DNA of 64,000 nucleotides, taken from positions 6,901 to 70,900 of the forward strand of contig NZ_DGUZ01000022.1 of assembly GCF_002394865.1 (NCBI RefSeq), in the 5' to 3' direction. Numbering within the stretch: the first letter of the stretch is position 1; the number at the start of each line of letters is the position of its first letter. Positions 35,998-43,243 of this stretch are shown piece after piece. The notes beneath the pieces are model-generated. The model had not been told where the DNA came from and did no database searches. It was given only the letters and a program-made list of their open reading frames with translations. The DNA comes from Fibrobacter sp. UBA4297. GTDB taxonomy: Bacteria > Fibrobacterota > Fibrobacteria > Fibrobacterales > Fibrobacteraceae. The position numbers and the translations under genes were made by a program.

Positions 35998-37196
35998 TGA
36001 AAAAACTACTCTACCCGCTGATTGCAAGTTCGCTCATTACAATTGTTCCCTTTTTACTGACTTTTGAGAAAGGTCAAAATATTGTCCGCGGGCTATTTGG
36101 TTATGAATATTTTGCAATACTGCTATTTATTGTATTTTTCAAAAAGTTAAAAGGGATCCTAATACCATCAATCGCATTACTTTTCATTATCGCCTGGATT
36201 GATTTACAGAATCTCCTAGCCATAAAAAATTGGAGCACAGGTTGGTACGGATTAATCCCATTCGTCACTTGTGGACTCGCCATCGCGATGGTTTGGCAAA
36301 TCAAACCTTTCAAATTTAACACAATATGTTTCATTCTTTTCGTAGCGCTCATATTACATCTAGAAGCATACAACCAATACGCAGCACAGCCGCTCGCTCA
36401 ATTTCCTACAATCGACTATCTAGAAAGAACCGCACCCAAGCCCGTCCAACGCACTAAAATAGCCAATGAATTTTACGATAAGTACACAGTTACAGATTCA
36501 GTAACTATTACTCGGGACTACATAGATACAACCCGCAATAACGTCATCATTCTTGTCGAAAGCTGGGGCGTTCCACTAGACATTCAACGATTCGAAGAGC
36601 GACTAAAAAATTTCAACACTCCAACTGTTGTCGGCATACACAACCGCATGTACAGCCGTACTAGAACTGCCGAAAGAGAAGATTTAATTAAAACCATCAT
36701 GCGCGATTCCGTCACTAGAAAACGCGATACAACATTCCTACCTAAAGAACTCAGTAACATCGGCTATAAGACAACATTTCTATTCGGTGGTGACAGCCTA
36801 GAACACCAACGATACAAGTATATCAAAGTCATTGGATTTAGCGAGGCCTATTACGGCAAAAATACAAACAACAGAGTCTTAAACGATGTTAAAGTAATTA
36901 GCAAAATCAATAGTATCCTCGCAGACACAACGCAAAAGCTTTTTATCGCATGGACAACCCAAGATACAAAATTTCCACTGGCAAAATTTTCAGACATATA
37001 CAACAGCAACGCTGATGCAGTAGACTCTGCCTACACAGAACGACTTAATAGCACACTCATTCAAATCGCCAAACTAGCACACAAGTACCCCAAAACAAGA
37101 TTCATTGTTCAAGGCGACCACAACCCCATCCTATCCCCAATAAAATTTCAGGAACGTTTCTACAAACGATGGGTGCCTTTCGTGATATTGAACTAA
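35997..37196 (+). CDS. Membrane-anchored sulfatase/alkaline-phosphatase superfamily protein
   Basis: A 399-residue protein with about four N-terminal transmembrane helices and a periplasmic hydrolase/transferase domain. NVIILVESWGVPLD (about 181) supplies the first metal-binding acid, and RFIVQGDHNPILSP (about 370) the second metal site. In this superfamily such proteins move phosphoglycerol or phosphoethanolamine onto surface glycans. The nucleophilic Thr/Ser region is not easily recognised, so activity is uncertain. The C-terminus RWVPFVILN is shared with the remnant at 16601-17047. Last gene of the cluster, coupled to the preceding membrane protein. Confidence 0.72.
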   Translation: MKKLLYPLIASSLITIVPFLLTFEKGQNIVRGLFGYEYFAILLFIVFFKKLKGILIPSIALLFIIAWIDLQNLLAIKNWSTGWYGLIPFVTCGLAIAMVWQIKPFKFNTICFILFVALILHLEAYNQYAAQPLAQFPTIDYLERTAPKPVQRTKIANEFYDKYTVTDSVTITRDYIDTTRNNVIILVESWGVPLDIQRFEERLKNFNTPTVVGIHNRMYSRTRTAEREDLIKTIMRDSVTRKRDTTFLPKELSNIGYKTTFLFGGDSLEHQRYKYIKVIGFSEAYYGKNTNNRVLNDVKVISKINSILADTTQKLFIAWTTQDTKFPLAKFSDIYNSNADAVDSAYTERLNSTLIQIAKLAHKYPKTRFIVQGDHNPILSPIKFQERFYKRWVPFVILN

Positions 37197-37216
37197 TTTT
37201 TTCACTTTCCCAAATG

Positions 37217-37603
37217 ACCTCAACCTACGTGAAGTTGCAGGATGCTTTTGCATCTGAATCTGGTGCAGTAGGAAACTGGGCAAACATTGGCTACATCGCT
37301 CCAGGTGCAAAAAATGGAGGTAGTGCCGAAAGTTATTCAACCACAGTATTCGATTACGATAATAAGTTTACTGGTGCAAACCAAGGTACAACCATGGTCA
37401 ACGCTCTTGGTTCGTCTTTCGTAGATGCTTGGGAAGCTAAGGCAAAAACAGCTTTGAATGATTGCCCGATTAACAGTGTTTGGCATGTCAAGATTGCTGC
37501 TGCAGGTACGGGTGCAACGGTTAAGTACCAAGCCTCTATCGATGGCACGGGTGTTGAATGCTCTTCTTTGACAGCAAACTTCAAGAACATCAGCCACGAA
37601 TAA
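37217..37603 (+). pseudogene. Silent pilin cassette 1 (3' part of a type IV pilin gene)
   Basis: From ACC TAC GTG at 37223 the frame encodes TYVKLQDAFASESGAVGNWANIGYIAPGA... and ends ...CSSLTANFKNISHE-stop. It is collinear with residues 47-175 of the complete pilin (42360-42887), including the disulfide-type Cys pair (LNDC and ECSSL). The N-terminal leader, the FTLIE helix, ribosome-binding site and promoter are absent. The 20 bases TACGTGAAGTTGCAGGATGC (37226-37245) are identical to the complete gene, and the internal part differs. It keeps the stop codon and a terminator. The in-frame start at 37169 only reads sulfatase-gene sequence in another frame. Confidence 0.82.
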
Positions 37604-37625
37604 TCTGGAAAGATTATAAAAAGGA

Positions 37626-37654
37626 AGGCTCCCTATTAAATAGGGAGTCTTTTT
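37626..37654. terminator. Bidirectional terminator between pilin cassettes 1 and 2
   Basis: Stem aggctcccta/tagggagtct with a ttaaa loop and T run on the plus strand; on the minus strand the A-rich 5' side gives a T run too. Confidence 0.8.
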
Positions 37655-37675
37655 ATATTTAAGTTTTCTTAAATA

Positions 37676-38056
37676 TTACTTGATAGATTCGAAACTAGGA
37701 GTAAGAGCCAAGCATTCTGCTGTAGTTGTAGTGTTTGCTGCTACAGACTGGAATGTCACGTCAGCAGCATTTGCGGTATTGACAGATACCAAGATCTGCC
37801 AATGAGCTGCAGCTGTTGCACCAACCTTATTTGCGCTATTCACATCGTTTCCCTTTGGGCAATTGTTGAGAGTGACCCTGTTATCAGCAGCCCAACCAAC
37901 AACATTTGTGGCATTCTGGGAGTTCGTGTTCAGAGCAACACCAGTACCATAATAGAAGTTAGTCGTTTCGCCACTGTTCGGAGCAATATAACCAACCATA
38001 TTCCAACTACCAATCTGGTTGTTTTCGGTGAAGTAAGTCTGCAGCAACTTCACGTG
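37676..38056 (-). pseudogene. Silent pilin cassette 2 (3' part of a type IV pilin gene)
   Basis: Read on the minus strand from about 38056: HVKLLQTYFTENNQIGSWNMVGYIAPNSG..., ending AECLALTPSFESIK-stop. It shares the pilin framework (VKL, GSW-x-x-GYIAP, LNNC, C-x-x-LT-x-F) but is the most diverged cassette. Only the 12 bases ACGTGAAGTTGC (38044-38055) of the 20-base joint are kept. There is no leader, no N-terminal helix and no ribosome-binding site. It faces cassette 1 tail to tail across a shared terminator. Confidence 0.75.
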
Positions 38057-38104
38057 TATGTGTTTTATATTGACCGAATGATTCATTTTTATATATTTCT
38101 CTAT

Positions 38105-38317
38105 ATGGAAAAGCAAATAACATGGACTGTGGCTGCTATTAGTGAATTTGCGAAAGCAAAAGCACTTTCGGTAAAGCAGGCATTTAATTATCTGAGCCTA
38201 TTTAAAGGAATGGATTTCTTAGAAGCACATTATGGGGCTGAGCATTTGCTTTCTTTTGAAGATACCGTTGAAGATTTGACAGCAATCTGCCAAAGAAACG
38301 GAGGTCAGATTCAATAA
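38105..38317 (+). CDS. DUF3791 small protein (copy B)
   Basis: A 70-residue twin of the gene at 17873-18085, with only a couple of differences (TVAAISEF for TIAAISEF, SFEDT for SFDDT). Upstream sequence is conserved with copy A for about 20 bases. The DUF3990 gene that follows in copy A is missing: after the stop there are only ~22 bases before the next gene. If this is an antitoxin it has lost its toxin. Orientation is opposite to copy A. Confidence 0.78.
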   Translation: MEKQITWTVAAISEFAKAKALSVKQAFNYLSLFKGMDFLEAHYGAEHLLSFEDTVEDLTAICQRNGGQIQ

Positions 38318-38339
38318 TGTTGTGCCGTGAATTTTAAGT

Positions 38340-38573
38340 ATGAGACCAAAACAAGAATTTCTAGTTGAGGGAATCGTCAGCGATATGGCTAAATGGCTGA
38401 TGGAAGAACGTAGTCTTTCTCTACAGTCGGCATTGGGCCTCATCTACAATTCAAAAACTTTTGAGTTGCTACAAAATCCATCAACAGGCCTTTGTACGGA
38501 AAGTTCAGCCTACAATTACGATTTGCTAGATTCTGAATTAAAGAACGGGAAATTAATTCAAACGGAAATTTAA
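38340..38573 (+). CDS. Small helical protein of the DUF3990 locus (third gene, copy B)
   Basis: A 77-residue protein nearly identical to 17170-17403 (FLVEGIVSDMAKWLMEERSLSLQSALGLIYNSKTF...). In copy A it follows DUF3990, but here that gene is deleted, so it directly follows DUF3791. Its end overlaps the HipA-like gene tail to tail, as in copy A. It remains open, so it may still be expressed. Confidence 0.75.
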   Translation: MRPKQEFLVEGIVSDMAKWLMEERSLSLQSALGLIYNSKTFELLQNPSTGLCTESSAYNYDLLDSELKNGKLIQTEI

Positions 38574-39659
38574 AATTTCCACTTTGAATCAAAACCAAGA
38601 ATTCGTTTGCATTGGACGTTCTTTATCATGTTCATCTGCGAAAGACGCTTCTCGGTGAATCGATCATCACATGACACTGTTAATGGAGTCTCACGAATTT
38701 CCTCTACGCTTTTCTTGATTTCAGGCGTGAGAATTGCACGAGCTGGAGCAACGTAATCGCTTCCGATTACAGGGCCTCGCTTCGACAAGTATTCGTCAAA
38801 GTCTGCCTTTGATCCATCAGCTCGTATGCCGAAATCAAAGCCGTCTTCGGCGAGAGGGACAAAAGCCATGTTGAAATCAAAGCATGGATTCAAGCCGGTA
38901 CGCTCAAAGGTTTCATTATTCACTAAGAAACCGAAATTTCCAAAGTGCCTATCTGAATTCAACGTAATACAATCCGCCACGACCATACGGCGGAATTCGT
39001 CTTCGCAATTAAATTCGCGATAAATTTCAAGAGTTTCGGGAAGTCCGTATTTCACACCATTCTTCAAGAAAAGGCTGACAGGTTTATAACCATATTCCTG
39101 ACTTGTGAAAATTTTGCAATCAGACACAATTCGACCATCGTATTTTCTCATATCATATTTTACGGACTTGCAAATCCGTTCAAAGATTTGGCTTGCAAGA
39201 ACTTCACTATAGGGTTCTAATCCTGCGTTTCTTGCTCCTGCACTCCCTGTTTTTATAAGATGGATTCCGTCTTTTTCGTTCAACCAGCATTTATCGTAAG
39301 CGCCATCTGTTGTGAGCTCAGGAAATATCCTTATTTTTTGTAAATTAGCTACATCATGTCCGTTAAACGCAAATTTAGAAACGTCCTCATCAAAACGGTT
39401 AGGTAGTGTCGGTCAAGGAAAGACAATGCGTCAAAGTGATAAAACCGCTCTTTGTTTTTCCACCGCATAATTTCAGTATTTTATTTATGTGGCTACGGTG
39501 CTTTGCAGAACTTCTATCAGCTACCCACGAATCAATATTTTCACACCATAATGGCAATGGTGCATATATTTTTACGATTTCGCATAATTCAAGTTCACCT
39601 TCACCTTCGATGATGAAGTCACAAAGAGGTGTTTCCTTGTTTATAAGAGCATAATGCAT
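38570..39659 (-). pseudogene. HipA-like kinase gene, broken by deletion and frameshift
   Basis: The N-terminal piece (39659 to 39399) reads MHYALINKETPL...SSAKHRSHINKILKLCGGKTKSGFITLTHCLSLTD and stops. The rest continues in another frame without a start from about 39410: LPNRFDEDVSKFAFNGHDVANLQKIRIFPELTTDGAYDKCW. It then passes the Met at 39283 and on through KDGIHLIKTGSAGARNAG (nucleotide-binding loop), LNSDRHFGNFGFL (the HipA catalytic HxxN-like block) and FDFNMAF. About 20 residues normally found after SLTD are absent at the junction. HipA-type kinases are toxins that phosphorylate tRNA synthetases or similar targets. The 3' tip exists also at 17101-17173. Confidence 0.75.
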
Positions 39660-39769
39660 ATCAGTATATGCATATAGATTATTTAGGAAAGGACGTCAAT
39701 ACCACTCATTTTTCTAAAAAATACAATGACGGATAGTATACAATTTCGTATAGTTTCGGTTATTATGTT
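39660..39769. other. AT-rich spacer upstream of the HipA-like pseudogene
   Basis: 110 bases without a gene. They contain the likely promoter of the minus-strand HipA-like gene, with no distinct hexamers. Confidence 0.3.
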
Positions 39770-40411
39770 TTATTTACGAGATATCTTTTTCTTAGATTTC
39801 GGCTGACGATTTTTTGACTGCAGATTTTCTCCACCTAAATGAATGAACATGAAATCGCAATCTTCGTCGTAATCTGGTTTTATATGCGATTCAATGAATT
39901 CCTTTACAGGAGCCGGAGGGTAAGAAAAACCATACTTAGATTTATAAGTTTCTTGCAACGGGCTTTCATGAATAGCATAAATGTATAAATGGGACGCCCC
40001 AATATATTCTTTTACTTCACGAACAATGGGCAGGATGAAATCAAAGAACATTATTGAGCCAACATCTGTGTTGCCGTTACCAACAAAAGCTCCGTTCTTG
40101 GCAAAATACACCAAATCAATACCCGGCAAAGTGTAGAACAGCTTACCCTTCGCTTCTAACGGAAATAAACCTGCTTTGAGCGTAAAAAATCCGCAAAGAT
40201 AGCCGGGATCTTCAAAGACAAGAAATGTTCTTGCTATCCCGTTTTCTATATCCGACAAAGCCTTTTTCTTGAGATATATCGCTAAATTTTTTCCTTTGCT
40301 ATGAGACGGTTGAAAAGTTTTTATTACCGCTTTATGGGCTTTAGAAAGCGGTTCGCAATAGAAATCCCCTTTATGAGGCTGTCTTAATGGGAAAAAGGAT
40401 CCTTCACTCAT
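39770..40411 (-). CDS. GNAT-type acetyltransferase-like protein, probable toxin
   Basis: A 213-residue protein. The core FLVFEDPGYLCGFFTLKAG...GIDLVYFAKNGAFVGNGNTDVGSIMFFDFILPIVREVKEYIGASHLYIYAIHESPLQETYKSKYGF has the layout of GNAT acetyltransferases: beta4, acetyl-CoA loop region GNGNTDVGS, final 'YxxKYGF'. It ends in a Lys/Ser-rich basic tail. The ATG overlaps the stop of a 47-codon gene upstream (ATGA), the arrangement of a two-gene toxin-antitoxin unit. Similar toxins acetylate aminoacyl-tRNA; here that is an inference. It is longer than the classic ~160-180-residue TacT type. Confidence 0.65.
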   Translation of the reverse strand: MSEGSFFPLRQPHKGDFYCEPLSKAHKAVIKTFQPSHSKGKNLAIYLKKKALSDIENGIARTFLVFEDPGYLCGFFTLKAGLFPLEAKGKLFYTLPGIDLVYFAKNGAFVGNGNTDVGSIMFFDFILPIVREVKEYIGASHLYIYAIHESPLQETYKSKYGFSYPPAPVKEFIESHIKPDYDEDCDFMFIHLGGENLQSKNRQPKSKKKISRK

Positions 40412-40551
40412 TTCGAGAGTTGTTTCGTTGACAATTTGGGCAAGTTGTTAATCCTGCGGAACCTATTTTCGTTATAAACAGGAAAATGCAACATCGCTTC
40501 GTATGCCGCTTTCGCTTTTTTTTGCAAGGATTTCATTTCCATCTTCGTCAT
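40408..40551 (-). CDS. Small basic protein, probable antitoxin of the GNAT pair
   Basis: A 47-residue frame from ATG 40551 to TGA 40408, encoding MTKMEMKSLQKKAKAAYEAM then LHFPVYNENRFRRINNLPKL. It is short, basic and helical at its start. Overlap of its stop with the start of the acetyltransferase-like gene (ATGA) indicates coupled translation. No family is recognised. Confidence 0.6.
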   Translation of the reverse strand: MTKMEMKSLQKKAKAAYEAMLHFPVYNENRFRRINNLPKLSTKQLSK

Positions 40552-40705
40552 ACTATAAATATAAATAAAACAACCAGTTTAAGTCAACTAGCTATATTGC
40601 TTTTGCTGGTCTATTTTGGATTTTTTCTAAAAGGGAACCGTTTTCTGACCATATAATATTGTAAAAAACGTGTTTTTTTTTGCATAAATAGCCAACTTTT
40701 ACACC
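40552..40705. other. AT-rich spacer before pilin cassette 3
   Basis: It holds the promoter region of the minus-strand toxin-antitoxin pair and then AT-rich sequence up to the abrupt start of pilin homology near 40706. No ribosome-binding site or start for the cassette is seen. Confidence 0.35.
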
Positions 40706-41098
40706 ACTTCCTACGTGAAGTTGCAGGATGCATATGCATCTGAAACTGGTGCCGCTGGTACATGGAAGCTGATCGGCTACATTGCTCCGGGTGCTAAGGA
40801 TGCATCAAATGATAAAAAATACTCCACCAATGTTTTTGATTATACCGATGAGTTCACAGGCTCAACGAATAATACGACCATGGTTAACAAACTTACTTCC
40901 AATGCAGATGGATGGAAAGCTGAGGCAAAAACAGCTTTGAACGACTGTGGAATTAAGAGCACTTGGCAGATGAGTTTCAAACAGTCTGGTACTGGTGATG
41001 CTCTTGCTTATACTGCTAAGATTGTCCCGGCTGCAAATAGTGACTCCACGTCTTGCGCGTCTTTGACTGCAAACTTTGGCAACATTGCCCACCAATAA
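40706..41098 (+). pseudogene. Silent pilin cassette 3 (3' part of a type IV pilin gene)
   Basis: Starting at TCC TAC GTG (40709) the frame gives SYVKLQDAYASETGAAGTWKLIGYIAPGAK..., with LNDC, then CASLTANFGNIAHQ-stop. The same 20-base joint (40712-40731) and the same Cys framework as the complete pilin are present, but the middle is different. No leader, N-terminal helix or start signals are present. The only possible start is GTG at 40715 without a ribosome-binding site. A terminator follows (41122-41148). It is in the opposite orientation to the complete gene. Confidence 0.82.
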
Positions 41099-41121
41099 TC
41101 TTTAAAAGATTACAAAACTTC

Positions 41122-41148
41122 AAAAGCTCTCCCATCGGGAGGGCTTTT
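41122..41148 (+). terminator. Terminator after pilin cassette 3
   Basis: Twelve-base stem aaaagctctccc/gggagggcttttt-like pairing (one G-U) with an atc loop; the A/T flanks make it work in both directions. Confidence 0.8.
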
Positions 41149-41168
41149 ACTATATATAACCGATTCCG

Positions 41169-42155
41169 TTATTTATCGGCTTTAGTTGCCAGCGTCTTTT
41201 GCAATTCTAATATTTTTTCTTTAGGCAAATGCGAATATTTTACGATTTCTTCAATGGGTTTGTCATCTGCGAGCATGTCAAGCGCAGTTGCTGTACGCTC
41301 GTTATCACGCCCTTTTTCAAAGCTTTCATCAATAGCATCACTATATGCATAGAGAAAATCTTTCATATTCGCCTGCTTGATTAAGAGTTCATCGCTTGCC
41401 GTATCGCATTCAATTCGCCTTAGAGCATCTTCGAAAGTGGGATTTTCAAATTCCGGCAGCGAACTAGAAGAACCTGCATTCTTCAAAATATAAAGCCAAC
41501 GGTCTTCATCCGTTTTGAGTTTGTCTTTCGGCTTGTCAAACTTGGTAAGGTCTACAATAATATACTTATTTTTTGTAGAAATTGGAATACAACCGTCCTT
41601 ACCGACACTGGACTGATTGTAAAGGCCAACTTCATCTCTATAAACATCCTCCATAAACTGAACAGGGTAATCCATAATCCAAATAGAATAGATTTCTGGT
41701 AATTTGTAGCGGAACCTTTTCTTTTTGGCGTCAGGCATATTCTGAAAGTCTATTTCTTTATTGTAGTCGTTCTTCGCTCGCAACAACAGAAAAGCATTGT
41801 ATATCATCATTCGGTCAATGTAATCGTTCAATTTGAGCTTTTGCATTTCAACATCAATTCGCTTTCCGGCTTTGGTCTTGGCTCCTATATCAAACTTAAC
41901 ACGGTATGGTTCTGGCAAATGAAAAACTTCATCCTGTTGAACGGTATAAGTCAGCGAATGAATCGCATTTTCGCCTTCAAAATGCAGAATTGCGTTCAGA
42001 AAGTTCACGAGCGCATCTTCGCTGTCAAGCAGAGCCCTAAATGCGGGATCGCATCGAGGATCCAGGTATTTTTGCCCCTCAAATTATTTTCTAGCGCTTT
42101 CAACATCATTTATATGGTCATATGTTTCGAATAAGGATTCGTCATCTATATTCAT
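41169..42155 (-). pseudogene. Rpn-family recombination-promoting nuclease/PD-(D/E)XK transposase-like, interrupted by a stop
   Basis: An Rpn/PDDEXK_2 family gene. Frame from ATG 42155: MNIDDESLFETYDHINDVESARK, then TAA at 42086-42084. The same frame continues FEGQKYLDPRCDPAFRALLDSEDALVNFLNAIL, the standard family N-terminus. The nuclease core YRVKFDIGAKTKAGKRIDVEMQ has the D...ExQ/K active site. The C-terminus includes a DESFEKGRDNERTATALDMLADDKPIEEIVKYS helix. Only one nonsense codon spoils it. A truncated protein could be started from an internal GTG/ATG (e.g. 42008), but it would lack the N-terminal block. It lies between pilin cassette 3 and the complete pilin gene. Confidence 0.75.
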
Positions 42156-42302
42156 TCTAAAATCTCCATTTTTTTGAACGAAGAAACATTCTCCATCCAT
42201 ATAGTTAACACGCTTTTTTGGAGATTTTGGTTCACCTGTTTTTGAAAAAATTTTGTAAAAATAGGTTTAAGCACAAAAAAATTGAAACTGGTTATAATAT
42301 TG

Positions 42303-42332
42303 CAAAAGCCTTCCCGAAAGGGAAGGCTTTTG
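42303..42332 (-). terminator. Terminator of the complete pilin gene
   Basis: Thirteen-base stem caaaagccttccc/gggaaggcttttg with a gaaa loop, 28 bases after the pilin stop on the minus strand. Confidence 0.88.
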
Positions 42333-42359
42333 AAGTTCTTTATCAACTCAGACAATTGA

Positions 42360-42887
42360 TTATTCGTGACCAATGTTGGTGAAGTTTGCAGTCAAAGACT
42401 TGCAGTTGACGTTATCTTTATTATTGCCCAGGTCCGTGATACTAGCAGTAAAGCTAAGAGATGCTCCATTGCCGGCTTTAGACGACACAATCATCCAATA
42501 GCTACCAATCTTGCAATCGTTCAGAGCTGTTTTGGCAGTAGCTCTCCATCCTTCAGTATTGTCACTAAGTAATCCAACCATGGTTGTTCCATCTTTAGTG
42601 CCGTTTGTGAATGCACCGGTATAATCGAATACCGTAGTTGAGTAGCTGTTTGAGTTAGTCTTGGAACCCGGAGCAATGTAACCGATGTTTGCCCAGTTAC
42701 CAAATGCACCAGTTTCAGCAGCGTGTGCATCCTGCAACTTCACGTAGGTTCCAGCTGCCGGACCAACTTCAGAGGCCTTGGACTTAGCAATCATACCGAA
42801 GAGTTTCGGAACTGCGACTGCGGCGAGGATGCCCATGATAACAATCACGACCATCAATTCAATAAGGGTAAAACCTTGCTTCTTCAT
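42360..42887 (-). CDS. Type IV major pilin (complete, expressed copy)
   Basis: A 175-residue prepilin. The leader MKKQG is followed by FTLIELMVVIVIMGILAAVAV, with the prepilin peptidase site and Glu at +5, then a conserved helix (KASEVGPAAGTYVKLQDAHAAE). The globular domain has GNWANIGYIAPGSK and a C-terminal loop bounded by two cysteines (LNDCKIG and VNCKSL). Monomers build the pilus fibre for adhesion and twitching. The ATG at 42887 has an aggag ribosome-binding site. Its own promoter and terminator are present. From codon 48 onward it is matched by three silent cassettes, which suggests the 3' part is exchangeable. Confidence 0.93.
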   Translation of the reverse strand: MKKQGFTLIELMVVIVIMGILAAVAVPKLFGMIAKSKASEVGPAAGTYVKLQDAHAAETGAFGNWANIGYIAPGSKTNSNSYSTTVFDYTGAFTNGTKDGTTMVGLLSDNTEGWRATAKTALNDCKIGSYWMIVSSKAGNGASLSFTASITDLGNNKDNVNCKSLTANFTNIGHE

Positions 42888-42952
42888 AGTGTGTTCTCCT
42901 TGTTTTTGTGACACATTCTTGTTTTGAGCGTTATTGCTCGTTTACATTCAGT

Positions 42953-42981
42953 AATATATCCACTTTTTTCCCGAAAAGCAA
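42953..42981 (-). promoter_or_regulatory. Sigma-70-type promoter of the pilin gene
   Basis: On the minus strand, TTGCTT (42981-42976) and TATATT (42958-42953) are separated by exactly 17 bases. The expected transcript start is near 42946, giving a leader of about 60 bases. No sigma-54 -24/-12 element, common for pilin genes elsewhere, was seen. Confidence 0.65.
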
Positions 42982-42984
42982 TAC

Positions 42985-43014
42985 TTTTGTCAAACTTTTG
43001 TCACGTTTTTGTCA
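42985..43014 (-). promoter_or_regulatory. Three TGACAAAA repeats at 11-base period upstream of the pilin promoter
   Basis: Read on the minus strand, TGACAAAA occurs at 43014-43007, 43003-42996 and 42992-42985, one helical turn apart and directly abutting the -35. Such phased direct repeats are typical activator or repressor sites. Confidence 0.6.
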
Positions 43015-43136
43015 TGACTCAGTATATTCCAACTTAAAAGTGCCGTTTTTCGTAAAATTTCGCAAATATTAACCAAACTTTCCGATGAACTATATATAGA
43101 TAATTTTTTACGAAAAAGGGATTTTCATCTGTTTTT

Positions 43137-43185
43137 TATATTCCAATTTGGAATATATCAACCGGAGGTGTGACGACCGTCACAC
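43137..43185. promoter_or_regulatory. Two strong palindromes in the pilin/ATPase spacer
   Basis: First, tatattccaa-t-ttggaatata (43137-43157, perfect 10-base arms). Second, gtgtgac-gacc-gtcacac (43168-43185, perfect 7-base arms). They lie in the spacer between the pilin promoter and the end of the ATPase gene. They may be operators or a transcription stop for the ATPase gene; there is no T run. Confidence 0.5.
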
Positions 43186-43243
43186 TGTTTTCAGCCCTGT
43201 TTGTTTAAAATTCTTTACTTTCAAAGATAATTATCACTAAAAA

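Larger units (their letters stand above)
38088..38660. repeat. Inverted long repeat, copy B (partner at 17101-18103)
   Basis: DUF3791, third gene and HipA 3' end, in an orientation opposite to copy A and lacking DUF3990. Homology resumes after about 22 bases at the deletion point. Confidence 0.8.

Noticed and set aside
37169..37216. Start codon for pilin cassette 1 at 37169
   Set aside because: This ATG lies in the 3' end of the sulfatase-like gene in another frame; the translated residues before TYVKLQ are unrelated to a pilin leader.
40715..41098. Pilin cassette 3 as an expressed short gene starting at GTG
   Set aside because: No ribosome-binding site or signal sequence; the product would lack the helix needed for pilus assembly.
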